Assembly: GCA_002457515.1 (NCBI GenBank)
Contig: NTJN01000003.1
Location: 62,001-126,000 of the forward strand
Direction of reading: 5' to 3'
DNA from: Pelagibacterales bacterium MED-G40
GTDB lineage: Bacteria; Pseudomonadota; Alphaproteobacteria; Pelagibacterales; Pelagibacteraceae
Length of the DNA: 64,000 nt
Shown: one piece after another, positions 38,557-45,730 of the stretch
How the letters are laid out: the number at the start of each line of letters is the position of its first letter
Numbering within the stretch: position 1 is the stretch's first letter
Notes under the pieces: generated by a model
Seen by the model: only the letters and a program-made list of their open reading frames with translations
Databases searched by the model: none
Told to the model about the DNA's origin: nothing
Position numbers and translations under genes: made by a program

Positions 38557-39297
38557 CTAATTGTCTAAATTTCCCCAGTCGTCATCATTTGACTCTGAAG
38601 AGTTATTAATTTTTTTCTGTCTATTCTGCAAATAAAGACTTTTAGTTGCAGCGTATAAATCAATTGAATTTTTTTCTAAACTTTCAAAGTTTGTCATATT
38701 ATCTCCTCTGAAATCAATAGCTGTAGCTGCCTTAAGGCCTACATAATCAACTTTGGTACCTGAAATACTTTTAATTTCCCTTTCATGCCAAGTTATTCTA
38801 GCAAAAGGGTCTACTAAATTATCTCCAACCATCCCTACAGTATCTCTTAATGTTGTCGGACCTAAAACTGGAATAACAAAATAACAACCACCACCAACAC
38901 CATAAGATCCTAAAGTCTGTCCGATATCTTCTTTTTGATTTTTAAGTCCAAGTGCTGAAGCAGGATTAGCTAAACCAAGTATTCCAACTGTTGTATTAAC
39001 TAAAAAACTACCTGTTGCATGACCTGCCATTTTAAATTCACCTTGTAACATGTGATTTGGGATAGATAAAAGAGTAGCAATATTTGAAGTAAAATTGCCT
39101 GTTCCATTTCTTATAGGTTCTGGAAGTTTATTATAACCTTTTGCCAAAGGTTCCAAAATCACGTTATCAAAACCTTGGTTAAATTTAAAAATGCCTCTAC
39201 TAACTTTTTCAAAGCACTCTTTGTCGCTTGCGTTAGCTACGCTAGCAAAAAACAAATACCCACCAAAAACAAATATTTTTAAAGTTTTAGACAACAT
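38557..39297 (-). CDS. mlaA: MlaA (VacJ) family protein
   Basis: A 246-residue envelope protein of the MlaA/VacJ family, which removes mislocalised phospholipids from the outer leaflet of the outer membrane. Family segments: NQGFDNVILEPLAKGYNKLP, NFTSNIATLLSIPNHMLQG, FLVNTTVGILGLANPA, IGQTLGSYGVGGGCYFVIPV and LGPTTLRD. The N-terminus (FVFGGYLFFASVANASDK) looks like a signal-peptidase I signal, with no clear lipobox Cys as in E. coli MlaA. mlaC follows 16 bp downstream. Confidence 0.9.
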   Translation of the reverse strand: MLSKTLKIFVFGGYLFFASVANASDKECFEKVSRGIFKFNQGFDNVILEPLAKGYNKLPEPIRNGTGNFTSNIATLLSIPNHMLQGEFKMAGHATGSFLVNTTVGILGLANPASALGLKNQKEDIGQTLGSYGVGGGCYFVIPVLGPTTLRDTVGMVGDNLVDPFARITWHEREIKSISGTKVDYVGLKAATAIDFRGDNMTNFESLEKNSIDLYAATKSLYLQNRQKKINNSSESNDDDWGNLDN

Positions 39298-39404
39298 AAA
39301 CGCTGTATATAGAAATTATGTACATTTTGCATATAAAATTTTAATTAATTTAATGGGATTTTGCCCTAAACTTTGATTATATTTGTCTATAAATTAAGGA
39401 AAAA

Positions 39405-40133
39405 ATGAAGATCATAAGGATAAATTCGCCCTGTTTCTCAAAAAAGATGAGAAAACCTAGCAAAATAAAATTTATAATAATTCATTATACTGGAATGCAA
39501 TCTAAACGTGTATCTATTCAAAGACTAATTTCCAAAAGACATAAAGTGAGCTGTCATTATCTAATAGATAGATCCGGCAAAATAATTCAGATGGTTGACG
39601 AGAATAAAGTTGCCTGGCATGCCGGAAAATCCAAATGGAAGAATTTTATAAATTTGAATAATAATTCTCTGGGAATAGAACTTGTTAATAGAGGTCATAG
39701 ATTGGGCTATCAGTCTTTTTCAAAGATTCAAATCAACCAATTAGTGAGAGTTTGTCTTAAACTAAAAAAAAAATATAAAATAAAAAGATCAAATATTTTA
39801 GGACACTCAGACATTGCGCCCTTAAGAAAAAGTGATCCAGGAGAGAAATTTCCTTGGCCTAAACTTGAAAAAAAAGGCTTAAGTATTTGGTATGTGGTTA
39901 GAAAAAAATATTACTTGCAAAAAAAATTGAATAACCAAAAAGTTAGAAGTAAATTTTTTCAAAACCTCCATAAGTTAGGCTATAGATATTTTAGTAAAAA
40001 AAATCCAAAAAAAACTGATACATTAATAGTAAAATCTTTTCAAAGTCGATTTAGACAAAGTAAGATTAATGGTTTAATAGACTTAGAATGTCTTAATATT
40101 AGTGAAAATTTGGCAAGAAATACAAAGATTTAG
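39405..40133 (+). CDS. N-acetylmuramoyl-L-alanine amidase, AmiD/AmpD-like
   Basis: A 242-residue zinc amidase of the Amidase_2 family. Zinc ligands appear as His27 in IIIHYTGMQ, His134 in LGHSDIAP and Asp144 in KSDPGEKFPW; SCHYLIDRSGKIIQMV and LGIELVNRGHR complete the fold. The C-terminal 75 residues resemble a peptidoglycan-binding domain (VKSFQSRFRQSKINGLIDLE), as in AmiD. There is no signal peptide or lipobox, so a cytoplasmic AmpD-like role in muropeptide recycling is as likely as a periplasmic one. It is divergent from mlaA across about 107 bp and followed by rnpB. Confidence 0.85.
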   Translation: MKIIRINSPCFSKKMRKPSKIKFIIIHYTGMQSKRVSIQRLISKRHKVSCHYLIDRSGKIIQMVDENKVAWHAGKSKWKNFINLNNNSLGIELVNRGHRLGYQSFSKIQINQLVRVCLKLKKKYKIKRSNILGHSDIAPLRKSDPGEKFPWPKLEKKGLSIWYVVRKKYYLQKKLNNQKVRSKFFQNLHKLGYRYFSKKNPKKTDTLIVKSFQSRFRQSKINGLIDLECLNISENLARNTKI

Positions 40134-40134
40134 C

Positions 40135-40163
40135 TTGATTTTGCTTAAACTAATACATAAATA
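40135..40163 (+). promoter_or_regulatory. Sigma70-type promoter of rnpB
   Basis: TTGATT (40135-40140), 17-bp spacer, TAAATA (40158-40163). The predicted start about 40169-40170 coincides with the first base pair of the RNase P RNA P1 stem. Confidence 0.55.
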
Positions 40164-40168
40164 GTGTC

Positions 40169-40526
40169 TGCCAGATAGATGGATAATCGCTATTAATTAT
40201 ATTAATAGAGGAAAGTCCGGGCTCCGTAAGGACACAGTGCCAGTTAATGGCTGGCGAGGGTGACCTCAGGGACAGTGCCACAGAAAATAAACCGCCTAAT
40301 CAAGGCAAGGGTGAAACGGTGAGGTAAGAGCTCACCGGTTTTTTGGTAACAAAAAACGCATGGCAAACCCCACTGGGAGCAAGGTTAAATAGAGAAGACA
40401 TTGCATTTTATGCTAAAAACAGTCTTTAGTTAGTCTTCTGGGTTAACCGCTTGAGCTTAGGTGTGAACTTAAGCCTAGAGAAATGATATCTTCAATGACA
40501 GAACCCGGCTTATAGTCTGTCTGGCA
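40169..40526 (+). ncRNA. rnpB: RNase P RNA component
   Basis: About 358 nt. It has the 5' conserved core AGAGGAAAGTCCGGGCTCC, an ACAGTGCCA segment, the CAGGGACAGTGCCACAGAAA region, AAGGGTGAAACGGTGAGGTA, the TGGCAAACCCCACTGGGAGC block, and the 3' core ACAGAACCCGGCTTA. The P1 helix pairs TGCCAGATAGA at the 5' end with TCTGTCTGGCA at the 3' end (one G-U). This is the catalytic RNA that removes tRNA 5' leaders. Exact mature ends are estimated from P1. It precedes the division cluster, with its own promoter. Confidence 0.95.
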
Positions 40527-40586
40527 AATCTCGCTTAAATCTTAAAATGTTCTGTTTTTGTATCACTTATGGCAAAAACTATTATA

Positions 40587-40615
40587 TTGACTACTTCTTA
40601 TAAAACCCATACTAT
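40587..40615 (+). promoter_or_regulatory. Sigma70-type promoter of the mraZ-ftsZ division cluster
   Basis: TTGACT (40587-40592), 17-bp spacer, TACTAT (40610-40615); transcription would begin near 40622. Both hexamers are one base from consensus. The -10 element lies inside the three-repeat MraZ box. Confidence 0.7.
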
Positions 40616-40629
40616 CCCATAAAATCCCA
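40605..40629 (-). promoter_or_regulatory. MraZ box: three TGGGN direct repeats
   Basis: On the minus strand TGGGA (40629-40625), TGGGA (40619-40615) and TGGGT (40609-40605) are separated by exactly 5 bp each, a 10-bp period. This is the operator pattern described for E. coli MraZ. It covers the -10 hexamer and the start-site region of the promoter ahead of mraZ, so MraZ binding should block transcription of the whole cluster. Confidence 0.75.
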
Positions 40630-40643
40630 ATAAGGAGGGTTAT

Positions 40644-40787
40644 TTGGATAAGTTAAATAAAGAGATTTTATCAAGACACTTTTTGGTTGAGTCTTTTCAT
40701 GCTCCAAAATTAAAAAATTATGTTTTTATCAAGTTACGAAAACAAATTAGACAAAAAAGGGAGGGTATCAGTGCCTGCTACCTTTAG
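40644..40787 (+). CDS. Possible leader peptide/upstream ORF overlapping mraZ
   Basis: AAGGAGG at 40632-40638, the best Shine-Dalgarno seen near here, is followed after 5 nt by TTG at 40644. The frame runs 47 codons to TAG (40785-40787), starting (M)DKLNKEILSRHFLVESF, and overlaps the mraZ start (40720) out of frame. mraZ itself has only A/T-rich sequence before its ATG. Translation of this ORF would bring ribosomes to the mraZ start, so it may serve as a coupling leader. The peptide resembles no family I know, and expression is unproven. Confidence 0.35.
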   Translation: MDKLNKEILSRHFLVESFHAPKLKNYVFIKLRKQIRQKREGISACYL

Positions 40788-41181
40788 ATCACACTTAAAT
40801 TCTCTTGGTTACAATGGTTTTGTAACCTATCCATCATTTAATTATGCGGCTTTAGAGGGATGTTCTCAAGATAGAATAGAAAAACTCTCGAATACTATAG
40901 ACACACTTAATCCATTTGAGGAAAAAAGAGATTATTTCGCTACTTCAATATTATCTGAAAGTTTTAGCTTACAGTTTGATAGCGAAGGAAGAGTTTTGTT
41001 TCCTGAAAAATTACTTAATCATGCAAAGATAAAAAAAGAAATTTTATTTGTAGGTCTTGGAAAAACATTTCAAATCTGGGAACCAAGAAATTTTGAAAAG
41101 TTTAAAATATTAGCAAAGAAAAAAGCTTTTAAAAATAGATCATCATTAAAATGGGAAAAACAAACAAAGGAGGGGGAATGA
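40720..41181 (+). CDS. mraZ: Transcriptional regulator MraZ
   Basis: A 153-residue protein with two SpoVT/AbrB-like beta-alpha-beta repeats: YENKLDKKGRVSVPATFR at residues 6-23, and FSLQFDSEGRVLFPEKLL in the second half. MraZ oligomerises into a ring and represses the division/cell wall cluster by binding TGGGN repeats; three such repeats precede this gene. Start ATG at 40720 fits the family N-terminus (MFLSSYENKLD). It lacks an obvious Shine-Dalgarno and is overlapped by an upstream ORF. Its stop overlaps the ftsZ ATG (ATGA). Confidence 0.9.
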   Translation: MFLSSYENKLDKKGRVSVPATFRSHLNSLGYNGFVTYPSFNYAALEGCSQDRIEKLSNTIDTLNPFEEKRDYFATSILSESFSLQFDSEGRVLFPEKLLNHAKIKKEILFVGLGKTFQIWEPRNFEKFKILAKKKAFKNRSSLKWEKQTKEGE

Positions 41182-42650
41182 CGATTAATATAGGAGGAGG
41201 AGAACTTAAGGAACTGAAACCAAGAATTTTGGTTTTAGGAATTGGAGGCGCAGGAGGTAATGCTATTAATGCAATGATAGAGTCTGGTTTACAAGGTGTA
41301 GAGTTTGTTGCTGTAAATACTGATGCTCAAGATCTAAAAATGAATAAAGCAGATGCAAAAATTCAAATAGGAATGAATCTCACTAAAGGATTAGGTGCAG
41401 GAGCCAAGCATGATATTGGTCAAGCTGCTGCAGACGAGTCTTTAAATGAGATAGTAAGTTATATTCAAGGAAGTAATATGATTTTTATTACTGCAGGCAT
41501 GGGTGGTGGAACAGGTACTGGAGCTTCACATGTTATAGCGCGAGCGGCTAAAGAATTAAATATTTTAACTGTAGGTGTAATCACTCTTCCATTTTCTTAC
41601 GAAGGTCCAAAAAGAATGCGAAGAGCGATGCAAGGATGGGAAGAGTTAAAAAAACACCTTGATACTTCAATCTTAGTTCCGAATCAAAATTTATTTAAAA
41701 TTGCAAATGAGTCCACAGGTTTTGAACAATCTTTTTCTCTATCCAACGATGTTCTTAAACAGGGAGTTCAAAGTGTAACAGATTTAATGGTAAGACCAGG
41801 TTTAATAAATCTAGATTTTGCTGACGTTGAAACTGTTATGAGCTCAATGGGCAAAGCGATGATGGGAACTGGTGAGGGGGAAGGAGATAATAGAGCTCTT
41901 ACCGCAACTGAACTTGCTTTAAACAATCCTTTAATTGATGATTATTCTCTAAAAGGGGCAAAAGGTTTGCTTGTAAATATAACAGGAGGGGATGACATTA
42001 AACTATTTGAAGTAGATCAAGCTGTAAATAAAATAAGAGCTGAAGTAGATCCTGAAGCTGAACTAATTTTTGGTGCTATTAAAGATGAAAATCTTGATGG
42101 AAAAATGAGAGTCTCTATAGTTGCAACTGCTCTTGATGGAGAAGCTCCACATTCTAAAACTGTTCTTAACATGGTTAGTAGAATGCAAAATAGAAACCCA
42201 GGCTATTCAGATGGTTTATTTTCTAAAAGCACTCATATAGAGAGTAACGCTATGAATTCTATTAGTGGCGCAACAGCTTTAAAGCTTGAGGAAACTTTTG
42301 AACCCGAAAGTCAAAAAGAGGATTTGCCCAATATAGAGCCAGAGACCTCTGAATCTTTAGAGGTAAATAATGAAGAGTTAATTGATACTACATCGGGTAT
42401 TTCATTAGAAAACGCATCCTATATTGAGAATAATAATGAAAGTTTAAAAACTTCAAATATACCGGAGACAGATAGTCAAGATGAGCAAACGCCTAGACTG
42501 TTTTCAGTAGAGAATGAAGTTTTAGAAGAGTCAACAAACAACACATCCTCTGAAACAGAGGACCAGAACGAAAAACTATTTGATCAAGAAAATGTTAACG
42601 AAGAAGAGGAATTTGAAATTCCTGCTTTTTTAAGAAAACAAAGATTTTAA
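41178..42650 (+). CDS. ftsZ: Cell division protein FtsZ
   Basis: The tubulin-like GTPase that forms the division ring; 490 residues from ATG at 41178, preceded by AAGGAGGGGG (41167-41176). Seen: VLGIGGAGGNAINAM, NTDAQDLKMN, the tubulin signature GMGGGTGTGAS, and the T7 loop NLDFADVE. An acidic disordered linker of about 150 residues leads to the conserved C-terminal peptide IPAFLRKQ, the FtsA-binding tail. The frame also opens at ATG 41151, but the Shine-Dalgarno and the family N-terminus favour 41178. Its position directly behind mraZ, away from ftsA, is unusual. Confidence 0.97.
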   Translation: MTINIGGGELKELKPRILVLGIGGAGGNAINAMIESGLQGVEFVAVNTDAQDLKMNKADAKIQIGMNLTKGLGAGAKHDIGQAAADESLNEIVSYIQGSNMIFITAGMGGGTGTGASHVIARAAKELNILTVGVITLPFSYEGPKRMRRAMQGWEELKKHLDTSILVPNQNLFKIANESTGFEQSFSLSNDVLKQGVQSVTDLMVRPGLINLDFADVETVMSSMGKAMMGTGEGEGDNRALTATELALNNPLIDDYSLKGAKGLLVNITGGDDIKLFEVDQAVNKIRAEVDPEAELIFGAIKDENLDGKMRVSIVATALDGEAPHSKTVLNMVSRMQNRNPGYSDGLFSKSTHIESNAMNSISGATALKLEETFEPESQKEDLPNIEPETSESLEVNNEELIDTTSGISLENASYIENNNESLKTSNIPETDSQDEQTPRLFSVENEVLEESTNNTSSETEDQNEKLFDQENVNEEEEFEIPAFLRKQRF

Positions 42651-42668
42651 TGTTTTATTTTGCAAAAA

Positions 42669-43685
42669 ATGAATGCAGCTCAAACATCACTGGATCCCCC
42701 TCATTTTCCAGTGATGTTAAAAGAGGTAATTGAAATTTGCTCACCAAAAAATGGTGGTAGTTTTGTTGATTGTACATTCGGCGGCGGTGGCTATTCTAAA
42801 GAATTACTAAAATTTCCAAATACAAAAGTTATAGCCTTAGACAGGGACAAGGGCGCAATAAGAGAAGCAGAAAAATTAAAAGAGAGGTTTTCTGGACGCT
42901 TCTCATTTTATAATGAAAAATTTAGTAATCTGGACCTAATCTTAAATGAAAAAAACTCAATAGATACTTTTATATTTGATCTAGGAATTTCTTCTAATCA
43001 ACTATTAGATTTAGATAGAGGTTTTTCTTTTAAATCTAATAAAAGAATAGATATGAATATGGGTTTATCTGAAATATCAGCAGAAGAAGTATTAAATGAG
43101 GTTGATGAAAAAAATTTAAAATTAATCATAAAAACATTTGGAGAGGAAAAGGAAGGATCTCGAATTGCAAAAAACATTGTTAGAGCAAGAGAAAAAAAAA
43201 GAATTTCATTAGTACCAGAGTTAGTAAAAATAATAGAGGCAAGTAAAAAGAAAATTTTTAATAAAAAAATTAATGTTTGTACTAAAACTTTCCAGGCTTT
43301 AAGGATATTTGTTAATAAAGAGATTACAGAATTAATTGAAGGAATAATAACAGCTGCTAAATTTTTAAAAGCAGATGGCAAAATAGTTGTAATTACTTTT
43401 CACTCAATAGAAGACAAAATAATAAAATTTTTTTTTAATTATTATTCAAAAAATAGATCAAAACCATCAAGATATTTTCCTGAAGAGGAAACAAAAGCTC
43501 CAATATTATTTCACAATAATAATAATAAATTTTTAAAAGCAAGCCCTAAAGAAATTAATATAAATCCAAAATCTAGATCGGCAAAGTTAAGGTTTATTAT
43601 GAGAAATAATGAACAATTCAAAGATCCCGATGAGCTAAAAATAAAATTTAAAAGATACTTAGATTTGGAGAACATTAATGTTTAA
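42669..43685 (+). CDS. rsmH: 16S rRNA (cytosine-1402-N4) methyltransferase RsmH
   Basis: A 338-residue SAM-dependent methyltransferase that modifies C1402 in the ribosomal P site. Family motifs: HFPVMLKEVIEIC, DCTFGGGGYSKELL (SAM site), VIALDRDKGAI, FDLGISSNQLLDLDRGFSF and ITFHSIEDKIIKFFF. The frame opens with TTG at 42660; ATG at 42669 is taken as start. As in most bacteria it lies upstream of ftsL-ftsI, overlapping ftsL by 8 bp. Confidence 0.95.
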   Translation: MNAAQTSLDPPHFPVMLKEVIEICSPKNGGSFVDCTFGGGGYSKELLKFPNTKVIALDRDKGAIREAEKLKERFSGRFSFYNEKFSNLDLILNEKNSIDTFIFDLGISSNQLLDLDRGFSFKSNKRIDMNMGLSEISAEEVLNEVDEKNLKLIIKTFGEEKEGSRIAKNIVRAREKKRISLVPELVKIIEASKKKIFNKKINVCTKTFQALRIFVNKEITELIEGIITAAKFLKADGKIVVITFHSIEDKIIKFFFNYYSKNRSKPSRYFPEEETKAPILFHNNNNKFLKASPKEININPKSRSAKLRFIMRNNEQFKDPDELKIKFKRYLDLENINV

Positions 43686-44013
43686 AAACAAAGTATTCAT
43701 CTCAATCACAATTTTTTCAGTTCTTATGTTTTTAACTGCATTAATAAAAACTCAAACGAGAATAATAGAAAAAAATATTTATTCTTACCAATTCAAAATA
43801 AGTGAACTTGAAAATAATCTATATGAAGCTCAGCTAGAATATTTTTATCTTTCATCACCAGAAAATTTATCTAAGAAGATTTTAGAATATAGCGATGATG
43901 AATATAAAAGTATAAATTTTTCTAAAATTTATTTTAGCATTGAGGATTTTAAAAAGGATCAAAGAAAGACTAGTAAAAAAGTTATAAATGATAAAAAAAT
44001 ACAAAAAAAGTAA
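43678..44013 (+). CDS. ftsL: Cell division protein FtsL-like
   Basis: A 111-residue bitopic protein between rsmH and ftsI. One N-terminal membrane segment (VFISITIFSVLMFLTALIK) is followed by a periplasmic coiled-coil segment (YQFKISELENNLYEAQLEYF) and a lysine-rich tail. Sequence conservation of FtsL is low, so the call rests on position, topology and size. FtsL acts with FtsB and FtsQ to activate FtsWI septal synthesis. It overlaps rsmH by 8 bp and ftsI by 26 bp. Confidence 0.75.
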   Translation: MFKNKVFISITIFSVLMFLTALIKTQTRIIEKNIYSYQFKISELENNLYEAQLEYFYLSSPENLSKKILEYSDDEYKSINFSKIYFSIEDFKKDQRKTSKKVINDKKIQKK

Positions 44014-45730
44014 AAGTTTTAATAAGAACCAAAGAAGTTTTTATTTTCAAGATTATATTGCAACCAATTTAAAACAAAAAAAAATTCAAAAATCACCAAT
44101 TTCTGAAGACAGAATTTATATTTTGTTCTTTTTCTTTTTTTGTTTAATAGCAATTTTTGCACTTAAGATAACACTTGTATCTGTTAAAAATCCAAACCTT
44201 TTTGAAATAAAAAAAAATGAATTAAATTTTTTACCATTAAGGAGAGATATAGTTGATAGAAATGGAGAATTAATTTCTAGAAATATCAAGTCATACCACG
44301 CGGCTGTAAAACCAAACCTTATTTTAGATAAAAAAAAATTTATGATTAATATAAAATTAAATTTTCCTGAAATTTCTCAAGATGAACTTCAAAAAAAATT
44401 AAAAAAGAATAAATACTTTTATTTAAAAAAACGTATTACAGATGATGAAAAAAATAAACTATGGTCTTTGGGCGACAAGGGAATTAAATTTGAACCTACT
44501 CAAAGAAGGGTATATCCCCATGCCGGATTATATAGTCATATTCTTGGTCAAATAGACGACGATAATTATGGCATTTCTGGAGTAGAAAAATATTTTGACG
44601 ATGAACTTAAAAACTTAGATAAAATAAAGGAGCCTTTAAAATTAACATTAGATACAAATATTCAATTTTTAGTTAAAAAAGAGTTAGAGAAATCTTTAGA
44701 TAATTTTGATGCTATAGGGGCTGCCGGTTTACTGATGGACGTTCACAAAGGAGAGATATTATCTCTAGTCTCTTTACCAGATTATAATATCAATTTAAGA
44801 AATGACATATCAAGTCTTGAATACACTAATAAAATAACTAAAGGAGTTTTTGAGTTAGGTTCGATATTTAAAACTTTTACGATAGCATTAGCTTTGGAAG
44901 AAAAATTATTTAATGCTGATACTATCATAGAAAATATTCCATCAAGCATCAATTGTTCAAAATATAAAATATCAGAACATGATGAACTTCCAAAAGATTT
45001 ATCAGTAAAAGACATTCTCGTTAGATCTTCTAATATTGGTTCGACAATAATTGCTAAAAAAATTGGTGAAGAAAAATATAAAAAGTTTATTAAAGATATT
45101 AATCTATTAAATACACTAGATTTTGAATTGGACGAAGTTGGAACGCCATTAAGCTTTAAATGGGATAAATGTAAGTTAGAAACAATATCTTTTGGTCATG
45201 GAATAACTACAACTCCTCTACAGGCAGCATCCGCATATGCAACAATCACTAATGGAGGGTATTTAGTAACTCCAACATTATATTTGAATAAAATTAGTGA
45301 AAACATTAAAGAAAAAGTTTTATCAAATTCAACAAGCGATCAAATAAATATGATTTTACGGGAAGTTGTAACTAATAAGAATGGAACAGCTAGTTTAGCT
45401 GACGTTTATGGTTTTGATGTAGGTGGTAAAACCGGAACGGCTAAAAAATCTTTTTACGGCAAATATTCCAACAGGAAACTTAATACTTTTATATCAGTTT
45501 TTCCTATGAGCGAACCAAAGTATGTTTTATTAGTTCTTTTAGATGAGCCCAAACCAGCACCAGAAATGGTTTATAACTATCGTGGCTACAAAGTGACCAA
45601 TATCAAAAGGAATGAGGCAGGTTGGAATTCTGTCCATGTGGCTGGCAAAATAATAGAAAAAATTGGACCTATTTTAGCCATAAATAACAACGAGTTTTAT
45701 AAAAATTATGTTGTTAAAAAAACTAATTAA
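43988..45730 (+). CDS. ftsI: Septal peptidoglycan transpeptidase FtsI (PBP3)
   Basis: A 580-residue class B penicillin-binding protein. One N-terminal membrane segment (IYILFFFFFCLIAIFALKI) is followed by the dimerisation/pedestal domain (LPLRRDIVDRNGELISRNI) and the transpeptidase domain with the active-site Ser292 in GSIFKTF, Ser347-Ser348-Asn349, and Lys481 in GGKTGTAKK. Works with FtsW at the septum. Overlaps ftsL by 26 bp and the murEF fusion gene by 23 bp. Confidence 0.95.
   Translation: MIKKYKKSKSFNKNQRSFYFQDYIATNLKQKKIQKSPISEDRIYILFFFFFCLIAIFALKITLVSVKNPNLFEIKKNELNFLPLRRDIVDRNGELISRNIKSYHAAVKPNLILDKKKFMINIKLNFPEISQDELQKKLKKNKYFYLKKRITDDEKNKLWSLGDKGIKFEPTQRRVYPHAGLYSHILGQIDDDNYGISGVEKYFDDELKNLDKIKEPLKLTLDTNIQFLVKKELEKSLDNFDAIGAAGLLMDVHKGEILSLVSLPDYNINLRNDISSLEYTNKITKGVFELGSIFKTFTIALALEEKLFNADTIIENIPSSINCSKYKISEHDELPKDLSVKDILVRSSNIGSTIIAKKIGEEKYKKFIKDINLLNTLDFELDEVGTPLSFKWDKCKLETISFGHGITTTPLQAASAYATITNGGYLVTPTLYLNKISENIKEKVLSNSTSDQINMILREVVTNKNGTASLADVYGFDVGGKTGTAKKSFYGKYSNRKLNTFISVFPMSEPKYVLLVLLDEPKPAPEMVYNYRGYKVTNIKRNEAGWNSVHVAGKIIEKIGPILAINNNEFYKNYVVKKTN

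Noticed and set aside
39191-39376. Plus-strand 61-codon ORF in the mlaA/amidase gap
   Set aside because: Mostly antisense to the mlaA signal and mature N-terminus, with no Shine-Dalgarno and no family resemblance.
41151-41177. ftsZ start at ATG 41151
   Set aside because: The nine extra residues come from the mraZ overlap; AAGGAGGGGG directly precedes ATG 41178, and the FtsZ N-terminus fits the later start.
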